Position numbers and translations under genes: made by a program. 64,000 nt of DNA, taken from positions 62,001 to 126,000 of the forward strand of contig NZ_JAGGLB010000002.1 of the NCBI RefSeq assembly GCF_017874215.1, in the 5' to 3' direction. Shown here piece by piece: positions 7,283 to 15,297 of the stretch (position 1 is the stretch's first letter; every line of letters starts with the position of its first letter). The stretch comes from Paenibacillus eucommiae. Lineage in GTDB: Bacteria; Bacillota; Bacilli; Paenibacillales; NBRC-103111. The notes below the pieces were generated by a model. It was given only the letters and a program-made list of their open reading frames with translations. It did not search any database and was not told the DNA's origin.

Positions 7283-9931
7283 TTATTTCTTACATAACCA
7301 TACTTGAACTAAAGACAACAGCTGCTCCGCCTGAACCGGCTTGGTCACATAATCGGATGCCCCGGCCTGTATGCATTTCTCTTTGTCTTCTCTCATTGCC
7401 TTGGCAGTTAGCGCAATAATAGGTATCTTCGCCAGTTCAGGCAGGCCACGAATTTGCCGCATCGCTTCATACCCGTCCATTTCTGGCATCATCACATCCA
7501 TAATAATTAAATCAAGGTTAGGATTCTTCCGCAGCAATTCAATAGCCTGCACACCCGTCTCAGCATGAGTGATGATCATCCCGAAGCTCTCCAGCAAGTT
7601 CGTTAGGGAATATAAATTCCGGATGTCATCATCCACCAGCAGCAGTCTTTTTCCGGCCAGATCGAGTGAGTTCTCCATAGAGGATCTCTCCCAACGCATG
7701 GGCAAGATCTTTTTATATTCCCTAGTTACTTCAGATTGAAGACTTGCTGCCGACTCCTTCAGACCCGAAGAAGGAAGGCCTAGCTGCTCCTCTGGAAGAA
7801 ACAGTGTAAAGCGGCTTCCCCGTCCTTCCTCGCTCTCAAGCTGAATCTCCCCGCCCAAGAGCTGCGCGAATTCACGGCTGATCGAAAGACCTAAACCTGT
7901 GCCCCCATATTTACGTCCGGTTGTCCCGTCTGCTTGACGGAAGGCTTCGAAAATCATTTCCTGTTTATCCACAGGTATACCGATTCCCGTATCCTCGACA
8001 CTGAACGTTACCATAGAGGAGTGGCGCCAATCGCGGTAAAAATTGATTTTCACTTCACCTTTATTCGTAAATTTGATCGCATTGGAGAGCAGATTCCTCA
8101 GAATTTGCATCAATCTTTGACGGTCTGTCATTAACTGCTCCGGGAAATCCGGACTAACTTGAATCGCAAATTTCAACCCCTTCTGTTCAGCTAATGGCTG
8201 AAAGGCTCTAAGAATAGATTGGGCAATTTCCTGGATACTAACGGATTCTTGCTGCAGATCCAACTTGCCCGACTCAATTTTCGATAAATCAAGCACATCA
8301 TCAATCAATTTTAATAATTCCTGCCCTGAAGTATGAATCGTTTCCGCATATTCAATCTGCTTATCTGTCAAGTTGCCTTCCTTATTGTGTGCTAGCAATT
8401 GGGATAAAATTAACAAGCTGTTCAGAGGTGTTCTGAGCTCATGGGACATATTCGCCAGAAACTCCGATTTATATTTGGAAGCCACGGATAGCTCTATGGC
8501 TTGATGCTCCAGCTTATCATACGAGCTTTTGAGCTCATCCTTCTGCGACATCAATTCCTCCGATTGCCGTTGGAGTTCTTCGGTCAAAGCCTGAGAAATC
8601 CGCAGCAGTTCCTCTACCTTCATCCGTCCACGAATGTTATTGAGAAGAATGCCCAAGCTGTCAGACAGCTGCTCCGACAGTTCAAGCTTGAGGTCTGTAA
8701 AGCTCTTCAGCGAAGAAATCTCAAAAACGGCAACAACCTCCTCTTCAAAAAAAACAGGACTAATCAGCAGTGATAAAGGATCGATATCACCGAACGCAGA
8801 GCTAATATTTACATAATCGGCCGGAACCTCGTTTAGAAATATAGTTTTCTTATCCAGTGCGCTTTGTCCGATCAGGCCTTGGCCTAGCTGAATTTTTTCA
8901 GCAGCTGTTAAGCCCCGGCTTCCGTTACGGGCATATGTAGCATAGAGCTTCAGAAACTTCTTCCCATCCTGTTTTTCAAGAATATAAAAAGCCCCATAGC
9001 TGGAACTCGTCATACGGCACACTTCTCCAATAAAGGTTTGGGCGAGCCCATACAAATCCTCAAAACCTTGAAGAAGTGTTGTCATTTGCACAAGATTGGT
9101 TTTAAGCAGCGCTTGCTCTCTATTGGATTTACTGAGCAAACGCTCGCTTTCTGCTGTTTCCTCAAGCTCCATCGTCATCTTGTTAAAGATTCTGCCAAGC
9201 TCTCCGAACTCGTCGTTAGATACGACTTGGATACGATGTGTGCGATGATTATTAGAGCGTTCCACGTTCATAATCATGCCAGACACCATGTTGAGACCTT
9301 TGGTTAAGCTGACTACAATCCAAATCATGACACCTCCGCCTAATAACAAGCTCGTCAGTGTCAGAAGCCCGGTATAGGCAATCGTCTCAGAATTCGTTTG
9401 TTTGGCTTCCATAAGAGCGGTATTCATCGCTTCTTCTTGATAGCTCGTCATATTATCTATGGATACCAGAAGGGTTTCTTGCAGCTTCGCTCCCTCATTT
9501 GCCCGCAAATCTCGGCCTGTTTCCTGATTCCCGTTTACAACCTGTGTAATAATTTCATCCTTAAGGTCTAAATATTTATTGCCATTTTCGATGATGTTAT
9601 TAGCGATTTGACGCTCAACCTCACCGTTATATTCGCTACTTACCCGTTTCAGCATTTCCGTTACTTTATCGCTAGAGGTAAAAATCGCCAATTGGTTTTT
9701 GGAGAGATCCTCGTTGCTTTCGCTTAGTATTAGATTAGCGATGTTTTTGCCGAGCCGGCTCACATCCACTCGAAGATTAGCCGCAAGCCGCAGCTTCTCA
9801 TACTGGTTGTCGTACATTTCATCCAAGCTTCGGTCAATACTCGTCATCCGGTTTAGTCCAGTGCCTGCGAGTGCGAACATAAGCAGTAGTAAAATACCAA
9901 AGCCGAGAAACAGCTTTGTTCTCATTTTCAA
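7283..9931 (-). CDS. Membrane hybrid sensor kinase, RsbK-like
   Basis: 882 residues. Membrane helix 1 (about 7-25), an extracytoplasmic helical segment of CHASE3 size (about 28-183), helix 2 (about 187-209), HAMP (about 210-265), GAF-like domain (about 290-430), coiled coil (435-485), HisKA with His497 in FLANMSHELRTPLN, ATPase domain with DTGIGI and GGTGLGLSIS, and a C-terminal receiver (about 765-882) with MDVMMPEMDG. It is followed by a CheR-like gene and preceded by a REC-PP2C gene, as in the B. cereus rsbK locus. The likely output is phosphorylation of the PP2C protein, which would dephosphorylate RsbV. Start TTG or the ATG two codons later; GAGGGTGA precedes both. Confidence 0.85.
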   Translation of the reverse strand: MKMRTKLFLGFGILLLLMFALAGTGLNRMTSIDRSLDEMYDNQYEKLRLAANLRVDVSRLGKNIANLILSESNEDLSKNQLAIFTSSDKVTEMLKRVSSEYNGEVERQIANNIIENGNKYLDLKDEIITQVVNGNQETGRDLRANEGAKLQETLLVSIDNMTSYQEEAMNTALMEAKQTNSETIAYTGLLTLTSLLLGGGVMIWIVVSLTKGLNMVSGMIMNVERSNNHRTHRIQVVSNDEFGELGRIFNKMTMELEETAESERLLSKSNREQALLKTNLVQMTTLLQGFEDLYGLAQTFIGEVCRMTSSSYGAFYILEKQDGKKFLKLYATYARNGSRGLTAAEKIQLGQGLIGQSALDKKTIFLNEVPADYVNISSAFGDIDPLSLLISPVFFEEEVVAVFEISSLKSFTDLKLELSEQLSDSLGILLNNIRGRMKVEELLRISQALTEELQRQSEELMSQKDELKSSYDKLEHQAIELSVASKYKSEFLANMSHELRTPLNSLLILSQLLAHNKEGNLTDKQIEYAETIHTSGQELLKLIDDVLDLSKIESGKLDLQQESVSIQEIAQSILRAFQPLAEQKGLKFAIQVSPDFPEQLMTDRQRLMQILRNLLSNAIKFTNKGEVKINFYRDWRHSSMVTFSVEDTGIGIPVDKQEMIFEAFRQADGTTGRKYGGTGLGLSISREFAQLLGGEIQLESEEGRGSRFTLFLPEEQLGLPSSGLKESAASLQSEVTREYKKILPMRWERSSMENSLDLAGKRLLLVDDDIRNLYSLTNLLESFGMIITHAETGVQAIELLRKNPNLDLIIMDVMMPEMDGYEAMRQIRGLPELAKIPIIALTAKAMREDKEKCIQAGASDYVTKPVQAEQLLSLVQVWLCKK

Positions 9932-9970
9932 TGTAGCTCACCCTCTCAGAAAAGCTCTTTTCCGATGCTG

Positions 9971-11110
9971 TCAAGGCACTGTAATCCTGACAATACAAAT
10001 ATCGTCAGACTGTATATCTAGCACTTCAGGGGGAAGCAGATTATCGATGATGCACGAAAGGTCCAGGCCTGTACAGCGCGTCAGTTCCTCCGTCAATCTG
10101 TGGAGAGGCTCTTGTTCAGGCTCCTCCAAAGCTTCGAGCAGCCCATCGGTATACATAACAATTTCAATGGAATTCTCGAACTTCAATATCGCCTTCTGAA
10201 TGTCCATTTGCCCAAAAAAACCGACAGCACAAGACCCTTGATTGAGTTCAGCCTTAACGACTCCATTCTCAAGGATCAAACCTGGCGGATGTCCTGCATT
10301 GACATATTCGATCGTTCTGTTCTTAACATCAATGAGCAGATAGATAGCCGTGAAGTAATAATTGATCTGTTGATTGCGGCTGTTCAATTGGTTCATATAG
10401 CGATTTAATTCAGCAATCACAATCTCCGGGGAGACATACTTCGTTATCGTATCCTGCATGACGGAGGAGATAAACATACAAACGAGTGATGATGAAATGC
10501 CATGGCCCATAATGTCCAGCAAAATAACCCCGTATCGATCTTCATCAATTTGATACCAGGCATAATAATCCCCAGCTAGCTCAGAAGACGGGTGGTATAC
10601 TGCTTTAATTTCAATTTGTTCATTCTGAAGTGGCAGACTGAGCACATTGCTCTGAACCTGCTTCGCCAGTTCTAGCTCATGACGAATTCGCTGCTCATTT
10701 TCCTTATGCCAATCTTTCTCATACTTAAGCCTTAAAGCAACCCGGATGCGAGCAATAAGCTCAATTTTATTTATTGGCTTTATCACATAATCAATCGCCC
10801 CTGCTTCAAGAGCTTCTGCAAGCTTAAGAGAATCTCCCAATGCGGTAACCATAATGATCGGAATGTCTCTCAAGCGCTCTACGCGTTGAATTTGCCGGCA
10901 GGCCTCAATCCCATCCATGATAGGCATCATGATGTCCATGAGGATCAAATCTACAGGATTATAGTTCGTTTCTATGGAATCATTTTTCAAATAGTCAAAA
11001 AGCTCCATGGCCGACGTCATCGCTGTATAATCCATGTATCCTGCACTCTTTAATATTTTCTCAATGACAATGAGATTAACCGGATTATCATCTACAATTA
11101 GAATATGCAT
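9971..11110 (-). CDS. REC-PP2C serine phosphatase, RsbY/RsbP-like activator of SigB
   Basis: 379 residues. A receiver domain (about 1-122) has Asp59 in LMDIMMPIMDG and Lys108 region VIKPI. A linker (125-160) carries ELELAKQVQSNVL, the typical lead-in to PP2C/SpoIIE-type phosphatases. The phosphatase domain (about 165-379) has GDYYAW, LDIMGHG, NAGHPPG and MYTDGLLEA, which bind the two metal ions. It should remove the phosphate from RsbV, starting SigB release. It heads the four-gene leftward operon and is divergent from a GSP17M-like gene. No stressosome genes (rsbR, rsbS, rsbT) are present, so activation is probably by phosphorylation of the receiver. Confidence 0.87.
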   Translation of the reverse strand: MHILIVDDNPVNLIVIEKILKSAGYMDYTAMTSAMELFDYLKNDSIETNYNPVDLILMDIMMPIMDGIEACRQIQRVERLRDIPIIMVTALGDSLKLAEALEAGAIDYVIKPINKIELIARIRVALRLKYEKDWHKENEQRIRHELELAKQVQSNVLSLPLQNEQIEIKAVYHPSSELAGDYYAWYQIDEDRYGVILLDIMGHGISSSLVCMFISSVMQDTITKYVSPEIVIAELNRYMNQLNSRNQQINYYFTAIYLLIDVKNRTIEYVNAGHPPGLILENGVVKAELNQGSCAVGFFGQMDIQKAILKFENSIEIVMYTDGLLEALEEPEQEPLHRLTEELTRCTGLDLSCIIDNLLPPEVLDIQSDDICIVRITVP

Positions 11111-11312
11111 GATTCATTCACCTATTAATTCCTTTGTTTATTTTGTTGAATGCACTATATTCATTTATTGACATTTCTCTTTATAAGTAACCTTTAAACT
11201 GACAATTGAATCTTACAAAAAATCTCGTTCCAGATCAAATAAACCCCTTGTTTCACAGCAAACCTTACAGGTTAAATAGTTAGCATAAATAAGAAAACCA
11301 GGAGGGACTAAC

Positions 11313-11717
11313 ATGGATTACAAAGTGGACATCGTTAATGATGAAGAGCAAGCCTTACGGCACATACTAACGCTTCAGAAAGAAAGCTATCCGCTGAGTC
11401 AAATATACGTATTAACTATGGATGCCCAAAAAGCGGAAGAGTTAGCAGAAATATCGGGTACACAGCGAGCGGCTGCAGCAGACGAGGGGTTAAGCGACTC
11501 ATTAGCCAACTTATATCTCTCACAGGGCGAGCGGCTGCTGGAAGAAATGGAAGCTATCGGTCTTTCAGAGTATGAAGCACAGCAGTATGAACAAGCCCTT
11601 GAATTCGGGGGATATATGATAGTAGCAAAATTAAAATTGGAATCGGCTCCATACATGTCCGCAGAGCAAGTCCATCCAAATGAAATTTGGAACCCGCAAA
11701 GTGGCTATAATGAGTAG
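11313..11717 (+). CDS. General stress protein 17M/YflT-like protein, second copy
   Basis: 134 residues, acidic and soluble. The start MDYKVDIVNDEEQALRHILT followed by YPLSQIYVLTMD fits the YflT/GSP17M domain, and GGYMIVAKLK near residue 110 is the matching late strand. It lacks the Gly-rich hydrophobic insert seen in some family members. AGGAGGG precedes the ATG. It is divergent from the REC-PP2C gene with 202 bp between them. A gene of the same family lies at 3445-3783. A role in general stress is inferred from family and location. Confidence 0.65.
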   Translation: MDYKVDIVNDEEQALRHILTLQKESYPLSQIYVLTMDAQKAEELAEISGTQRAAAADEGLSDSLANLYLSQGERLLEEMEAIGLSEYEAQQYEQALEFGGYMIVAKLKLESAPYMSAEQVHPNEIWNPQSGYNE

Positions 11718-11730
11718 GCGCTTCCTCAGC

Positions 11731-11773
11731 AAATAATGCCGATATCCGTGCTTGCGGAATATCGGCATTATTT
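11731..11773. terminator. Strong bidirectional terminator
   Basis: Eighteen bases AAATAATGCCGATATCCG pair with the complementary run ending at 11773, with one bulged A and a 6-base loop. It lies between convergent genes (GSP17M-like and fur) and has T-rich flanks. Confidence 0.85.
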
Positions 11774-11827
11774 GCTTATTTTATACATATCGCCCCTCAA
11801 CTATTGAGGGCACCGTGGTTTAAGAAA

Positions 11828-12289
11828 TTAGTCGGTTGACTCTGGCTTGCTTGTCCCCTTGCAGCGGAAGCAAATTCCTTGAAAATCAAGTCGATGATCG
11901 AGAACTTCGAAATTAAACTCTTGTTCCAGTCGTTCCTCCAATGGAGTTAGCCAGTCTTCCATAATCTCATCTACAGCACCACATTGTGTACATATCAAAT
12001 GATGATGGTGATGATGCGTGCTGTCGTCCCGAAGATCGTAACGGGCAACTCCGTCTCCGAAATTCATTTTCTCCAGCACATGGAGCTCGCTTAACAGTTC
12101 AAGTGTTCTATATACGGTTGCCAAACCTATCTCCGGAGCTTTATCCTTGACGAGCATATACACGTCTTCAGCACTGAGATGATCGGCCTCATTCTCTAGC
12201 AATACCCGCACCGTCGCTTCCCGCTGAGGGGTCAGCTTATACCCTTCGGTTTGCAGCTGCTGTTTAATCTTATCAATTCTTGCTTCCAT
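11828..12289 (-). CDS. fur: Ferric uptake regulator (Fur family)
   Basis: 154 residues. A winged-helix DNA-binding domain (about 1-85) contains LTPQREATVRVLLENEADHLSAEDVY and LATVYRTLELL. The dimerisation domain has two zinc-binding CxxC pairs (CTQCG near 100 and CFRCKG near the C-terminus) and a His-rich stretch of six His after DDST. The start at 12289 is chosen because GGGGGAG lies 5 bases before this ATG; the open frame extends 28 codons further without support. The position beside spoIIM is the same as for fur in B. subtilis, which favours Fur over PerR or Zur. Confidence 0.85.
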   Translation of the reverse strand: MEARIDKIKQQLQTEGYKLTPQREATVRVLLENEADHLSAEDVYMLVKDKAPEIGLATVYRTLELLSELHVLEKMNFGDGVARYDLRDDSTHHHHHHLICTQCGAVDEIMEDWLTPLEERLEQEFNFEVLDHRLDFQGICFRCKGTSKPESTD

Positions 12290-12413
12290 GCTACTCCCCC
12301 TCAAAACGGCTAAAGGCTCTTCATATAAGACGCCACTTTCTTCATTATAGGGGGAGCAAGCCAACAAAGTCAAACATTTGCTAAATGTCTTAAACTCGAG
12401 TATATCCCGTTTT

Positions 12414-13055
12414 TCAATTGATACCTGCGAGCATTGGCGTAACCCACTTGATCACATCCAGGGAGACATATCCTTCCCAGAGAGCAGCAGCAAACAGAAA
12501 AACACCCATTAACAGGGTAATCGAGACATACCTCATAAAAGGATGATAAATAGCTCCTCGCCTTTGTATGAAACGATTCTTAATTATATAAATAGAAAAG
12601 GCCATGGCCGATACACTGCAAATGAGCAAAGCGGGGATGACAATCAGGTTTTGCGGAGCTACAGATACTAGCGCAAAAAGCATGCCCTTCCAAGAAAATT
12701 GAGCCACTAAATAACCGACAGTGAAGCCTATAAGTACACCCTTGAGGAAATCAAGAATTAGAACAAGCGGCAGTCCGATAACAGAAAGTCCGAAGAGCCA
12801 GATTAGCAATATCCATTTCATATGCATGCCAAAGGCTTGCTGAAACGATTGCCCTCCCTCAATTTGCATACCACCATTAACCTCTTGAAAAAAACTGCCG
12901 AGATAGCGGCTCATCTCCTGCTTTTGCTCCAGCGACAATGCATTCACCATCACAGCTCCAAATACAACACCAATTACAAACAGCACTGAGACAAACACAT
13001 ACAAGGATAGATTCTCTTTCATAAATTGCTTCATCGTCAGCTTCCCGTTCATCAT
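12414..13055 (-). CDS. spoIIM: Stage II sporulation protein M
   Basis: 213 residues from the ATG at 13055 (AAAGGGGCGG in front, with a second ATG right after). Five or so membrane helices are visible (about 15-38, 72-95, 100-125, 128-155 and 180-200). The pattern GLPLVLILDFLKGVLIGFTVGYLV and VAPQNLIVIPALL is typical of SpoIIM, which with SpoIIP and SpoIID drives peptidoglycan hydrolysis during forespore engulfment. Gene order spoIIM-fur is conserved with B. subtilis. It is 78 bp downstream of the EndoQ-like gene. Confidence 0.88.
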   Translation of the reverse strand: MMNGKLTMKQFMKENLSLYVFVSVLFVIGVVFGAVMVNALSLEQKQEMSRYLGSFFQEVNGGMQIEGGQSFQQAFGMHMKWILLIWLFGLSVIGLPLVLILDFLKGVLIGFTVGYLVAQFSWKGMLFALVSVAPQNLIVIPALLICSVSAMAFSIYIIKNRFIQRRGAIYHPFMRYVSITLLMGVFLFAAALWEGYVSLDVIKWVTPMLAGIN

Positions 13056-13132
13056 GCCGCCCCTTTCCCGCACTAGACATCCTACAAAGACAAGGATATG
13101 CGGCAAAGAGTGAATCTATGAATATGATTCTT

Positions 13133-14371
13133 CTAATTCTTCCGTAAAATCCTCCCATAGCGCCCGCCGCCGCCTACTTCCAAATCTAGCCTGCCTTCTC
13201 TCGCCTGGACAATATAATCAGCCAGCTCAATACCGAGCACTGCAGCCAGCTGCTCAAAGCCGACACTGTGCAAAATATTCATTTCGGTGCCGAACCTAGC
13301 GAGAAGCAGATCTATTTTTTTAGGCCCAAGTCCTGGAATAAACTCCAATGGAACCTGAAAATGATAGGGTGGACGGTAGGAAGGAAAAAACGGCTCTTCG
13401 CGGTCGGACAGGGACTGGATTCGGTCCATAACGCCTTTGATGATTTTGCTGCTGCCGCAGTACAGACAGCGCTCGATACTCGTCTCACGCTCATCTACTA
13501 TGGACTCACACTGTCCGCAATAGGTACGATGATATTTGCCCAAACGGGGATTGAGGCCGTAGTTGGCTGAAACCATTCTGCCTTCCTTGCGCTGCAGCGC
13601 TTTTACAAGCTCCGCGAAATTAGCCTCCGCCAGTGTCATTATATTGTATTCACGGCCGATTTTACCTAAGGAATGAGCATCTGAGTTCGTCACAAAGGTG
13701 TAACGGTCAAGCTCTGAGATTGTTCCGGCCATCTCAGAATCTGAGCTAAGACCGAGCTCTACCGCGGCAATGCCATCCAGGTTCAGCAAATGCTCCATCC
13801 GATCCGTGCTGCCGTACACACTTTTGTGCGGGGTAAATATATGCGCTGGGATCAGGATGCCCCCTCTGCCCAGCACTTCCTCCTGCAGAGCACTTGCCGG
13901 CACATAGATTCGCTGTGAGCTGAGCTCCACATTTTTCATATGCTTGGTCATCCAGCATGTGAAATCCTGCATCGTTTTGAGATCTGGCATATAGGCTAGT
14001 AAATGAGCAGGGCCCATTCCCGGATCTCTCACCTCGATCTCACTGCCCAGCAAAATGGTCGTATTGTGGTAGCGGATTCCCCCTCCCTCCAGCTCGACCA
14101 TATCTCCCCGATCGAGATAGTGCATAATCTCTTCCTGAACCGACGGAGAATGACAGTCAATGATGCCAATCATCTCAATCCCTTTGCGTTCAGAAGCCTC
14201 CTTGGCAATATTGAAAAAGGTGAGATTGCTGGCGGCACTAATTTTCACCGCATTTCCCCGTTCTGTACGGCCAATGTGTATATGAAGATCCACATAATAG
14301 GGATTCAGTGGATTTAATGGATTTAATGGATTTAATGGATTTAATGGATTTAACGAATTCAAAGGATTCAT
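13133..14371 (-). CDS. Endonuclease Q family protein with N-terminal NPL repeats
   Basis: 412 residues from the ATG at 14371, whose ATGA overlaps the nudF stop. A PHP-type metal-dependent phosphoesterase domain begins YYVDLHIHIG and continues with IIDCHSP, IPAHIFTPHKSVYG and FVTNSDAHSLG. A zinc-finger CGQC/CLYC follows (about 310-335), and then FIPGLGPKKIDLLLARFG, a helix-hairpin-helix motif. This is the layout of EndoQ/YqxK-type nucleases that cut next to deaminated bases. Between the start and the PHP domain are eight tandem three-residue units (mostly NPL), encoded by a 9-bp DNA repeat at 14301-14370, not a usual family feature. An upstream ATG at 14404 is possible but would overlap nudF more. 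Confidence 0.8.
   Translation of the reverse strand: MNPLNSLNPLNPLNPLNPLNPLNPYYVDLHIHIGRTERGNAVKISAASNLTFFNIAKEASERKGIEMIGIIDCHSPSVQEEIMHYLDRGDMVELEGGGIRYHNTTILLGSEIEVRDPGMGPAHLLAYMPDLKTMQDFTCWMTKHMKNVELSSQRIYVPASALQEEVLGRGGILIPAHIFTPHKSVYGSTDRMEHLLNLDGIAAVELGLSSDSEMAGTISELDRYTFVTNSDAHSLGKIGREYNIMTLAEANFAELVKALQRKEGRMVSANYGLNPRLGKYHRTYCGQCESIVDERETSIERCLYCGSSKIIKGVMDRIQSLSDREEPFFPSYRPPYHFQVPLEFIPGLGPKKIDLLLARFGTEMNILHSVGFEQLAAVLGIELADYIVQAREGRLDLEVGGGGRYGRILRKN
14301..14370. repeat. 9-bp coding tandem repeat in EndoQ N-terminus
   Basis: Five exact GGATTTAAT units (14310-14354) are flanked by one near-exact unit at each side (14301-14309, 14355-14363) and a degenerate GAATTCAAA. In the gene frame they encode Leu-Asn-Pro units. 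The repeat length is a multiple of three, so gain or loss of units keeps the frame. Confidence 0.95.
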
Positions 14372-14931
14372 CCGATTTGTCCTGTGAGTTGATAAATTTG
14401 CCATGCATATACGGCCATTATCGTTTTGGCATCACTGATTCTTTGTTCTTGCATATATTGCTTGGCCTCATCCAGTGTGATTGCCTCACATTCGAGAAAT
14501 TCATCCTCATCAGGAGCTGCCTCACCCTTTATCAGGTTTTCTGCAAGATACATATGAATAATTTCATCGGCAAATCCGGGTGATGTAGAGAAGGAGGAAA
14601 TCAATTTCAGGGAACCTGCACGGTAGCCCGTCTCTTCTGCCAATTCACGCAGAGCGGCTTCAAGTGGAGCCTCGCCCGGATCCAGCTTGCCTGCCGGAAT
14701 TTCCACCTGACTTCTCTCCAGCGGTTTGCGGTATTGCTCAACGACCAGCATTTTATTATCCACAAGTGCTAATACAGCTACAGCACCCGGATGTCTGATA
14801 ATTTCTCTGGATGCGATTTGCCCATTTGGCAACTGTACCTGGTCTACCTGAAGCGTTATGATCTTCCCTTGAAATACCTCTTGCGTGCTGATTGTAGTTT
14901 CTTCGAATTTTTTGCTGGATTTATAATGCAT
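14368..14931 (-). CDS. nudF: ADP-ribose pyrophosphatase, Nudix family
   Basis: 187 residues. The Nudix box runs GKLDPGEAPLEAALRELAEE followed by TGY (about 100-122), matching GX5EX7REUXEEXGU. The upstream RKPLERSQVEIPAG and the downstream SFSTSPGFADE are typical of ADP-ribose hydrolases, which split ADP-ribose to AMP and ribose-5-phosphate. Shine-Dalgarno TAGGAGG precedes the ATG. It overlaps the EndoQ-like gene by 4 bp and lies next to mciZ, as in B. subtilis. Confidence 0.9.
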   Translation of the reverse strand: MHYKSSKKFEETTISTQEVFQGKIITLQVDQVQLPNGQIASREIIRHPGAVAVLALVDNKMLVVEQYRKPLERSQVEIPAGKLDPGEAPLEAALRELAEETGYRAGSLKLISSFSTSPGFADEIIHMYLAENLIKGEAAPDEDEFLECEAITLDEAKQYMQEQRISDAKTIMAVYAWQIYQLTGQIG

Positions 14932-15069
14932 TCCTTTGCCTCCTAGTTAGGTTAGAAAAAAGTTTGGGTAATAAAAAGTACGTATATCTTGTCCTACTTA
15001 CGCATATCGTTCATTATAACAAATTTGCCGAACAAAATTACAAATCTTCGGATAAATGAGGGATTCATA

Positions 15070-15297
15070 ATGAAAAGCTATGTAGCAGAACAAAACTTTC
15101 GTCTAGTAGGAAAAGTATGGGAAATCAAGCAGCACCTCAAAAAAATGGCCCAAGGGGAAGTCAGGGATATGAAGTTGGCGGATTATTTAGTTGTTCAGCA
15201 GAAGCCTTCAGCGCCAGTCTATATGCCCAATCCGCGGCGGAAAAGACAGCTAAAAAAAACGACGGGTCCTCACGCCATCCTCTTCCCATCGAAGTAA
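15070..15297 (+). CDS. mciZ: MciZ-like inhibitor of FtsZ ring formation, extended
   Basis: 75 residues from the ATG at 15070, with GAGGG 7 bases in front. The segment FRLVGKVWEIKQHLKKMA (10-27) closely matches the 40-residue MciZ peptide of B. subtilis, where VLVGKAWEIRAKLKEYGR caps FtsZ filaments in the mother cell. Its place next to nudF is also that of mciZ. It is divergent from nudF. The oddity is the C-terminus: the reading frame continues about 35 basic residues past the MciZ-like part, and its last 137 bp are antisense to the 3' end of the DUF3866 gene. MciZ identity is from motif memory and position. Confidence 0.72.
   Translation: MKSYVAEQNFRLVGKVWEIKQHLKKMAQGEVRDMKLADYLVVQQKPSAPVYMPNPRRKRQLKKTTGPHAILFPSK

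Noticed and set aside
11255..11312. SigB promoter for the second GSP17M-like gene
   Set aside because: A good -35 (AGGTTAAA) is present but no GGGTAT-like -10 at the right distance.
12359..12395. Fur-box-like short palindrome before fur
   Set aside because: The match ACATTTGCTAAATGT is too short and unlike the 19-bp consensus.
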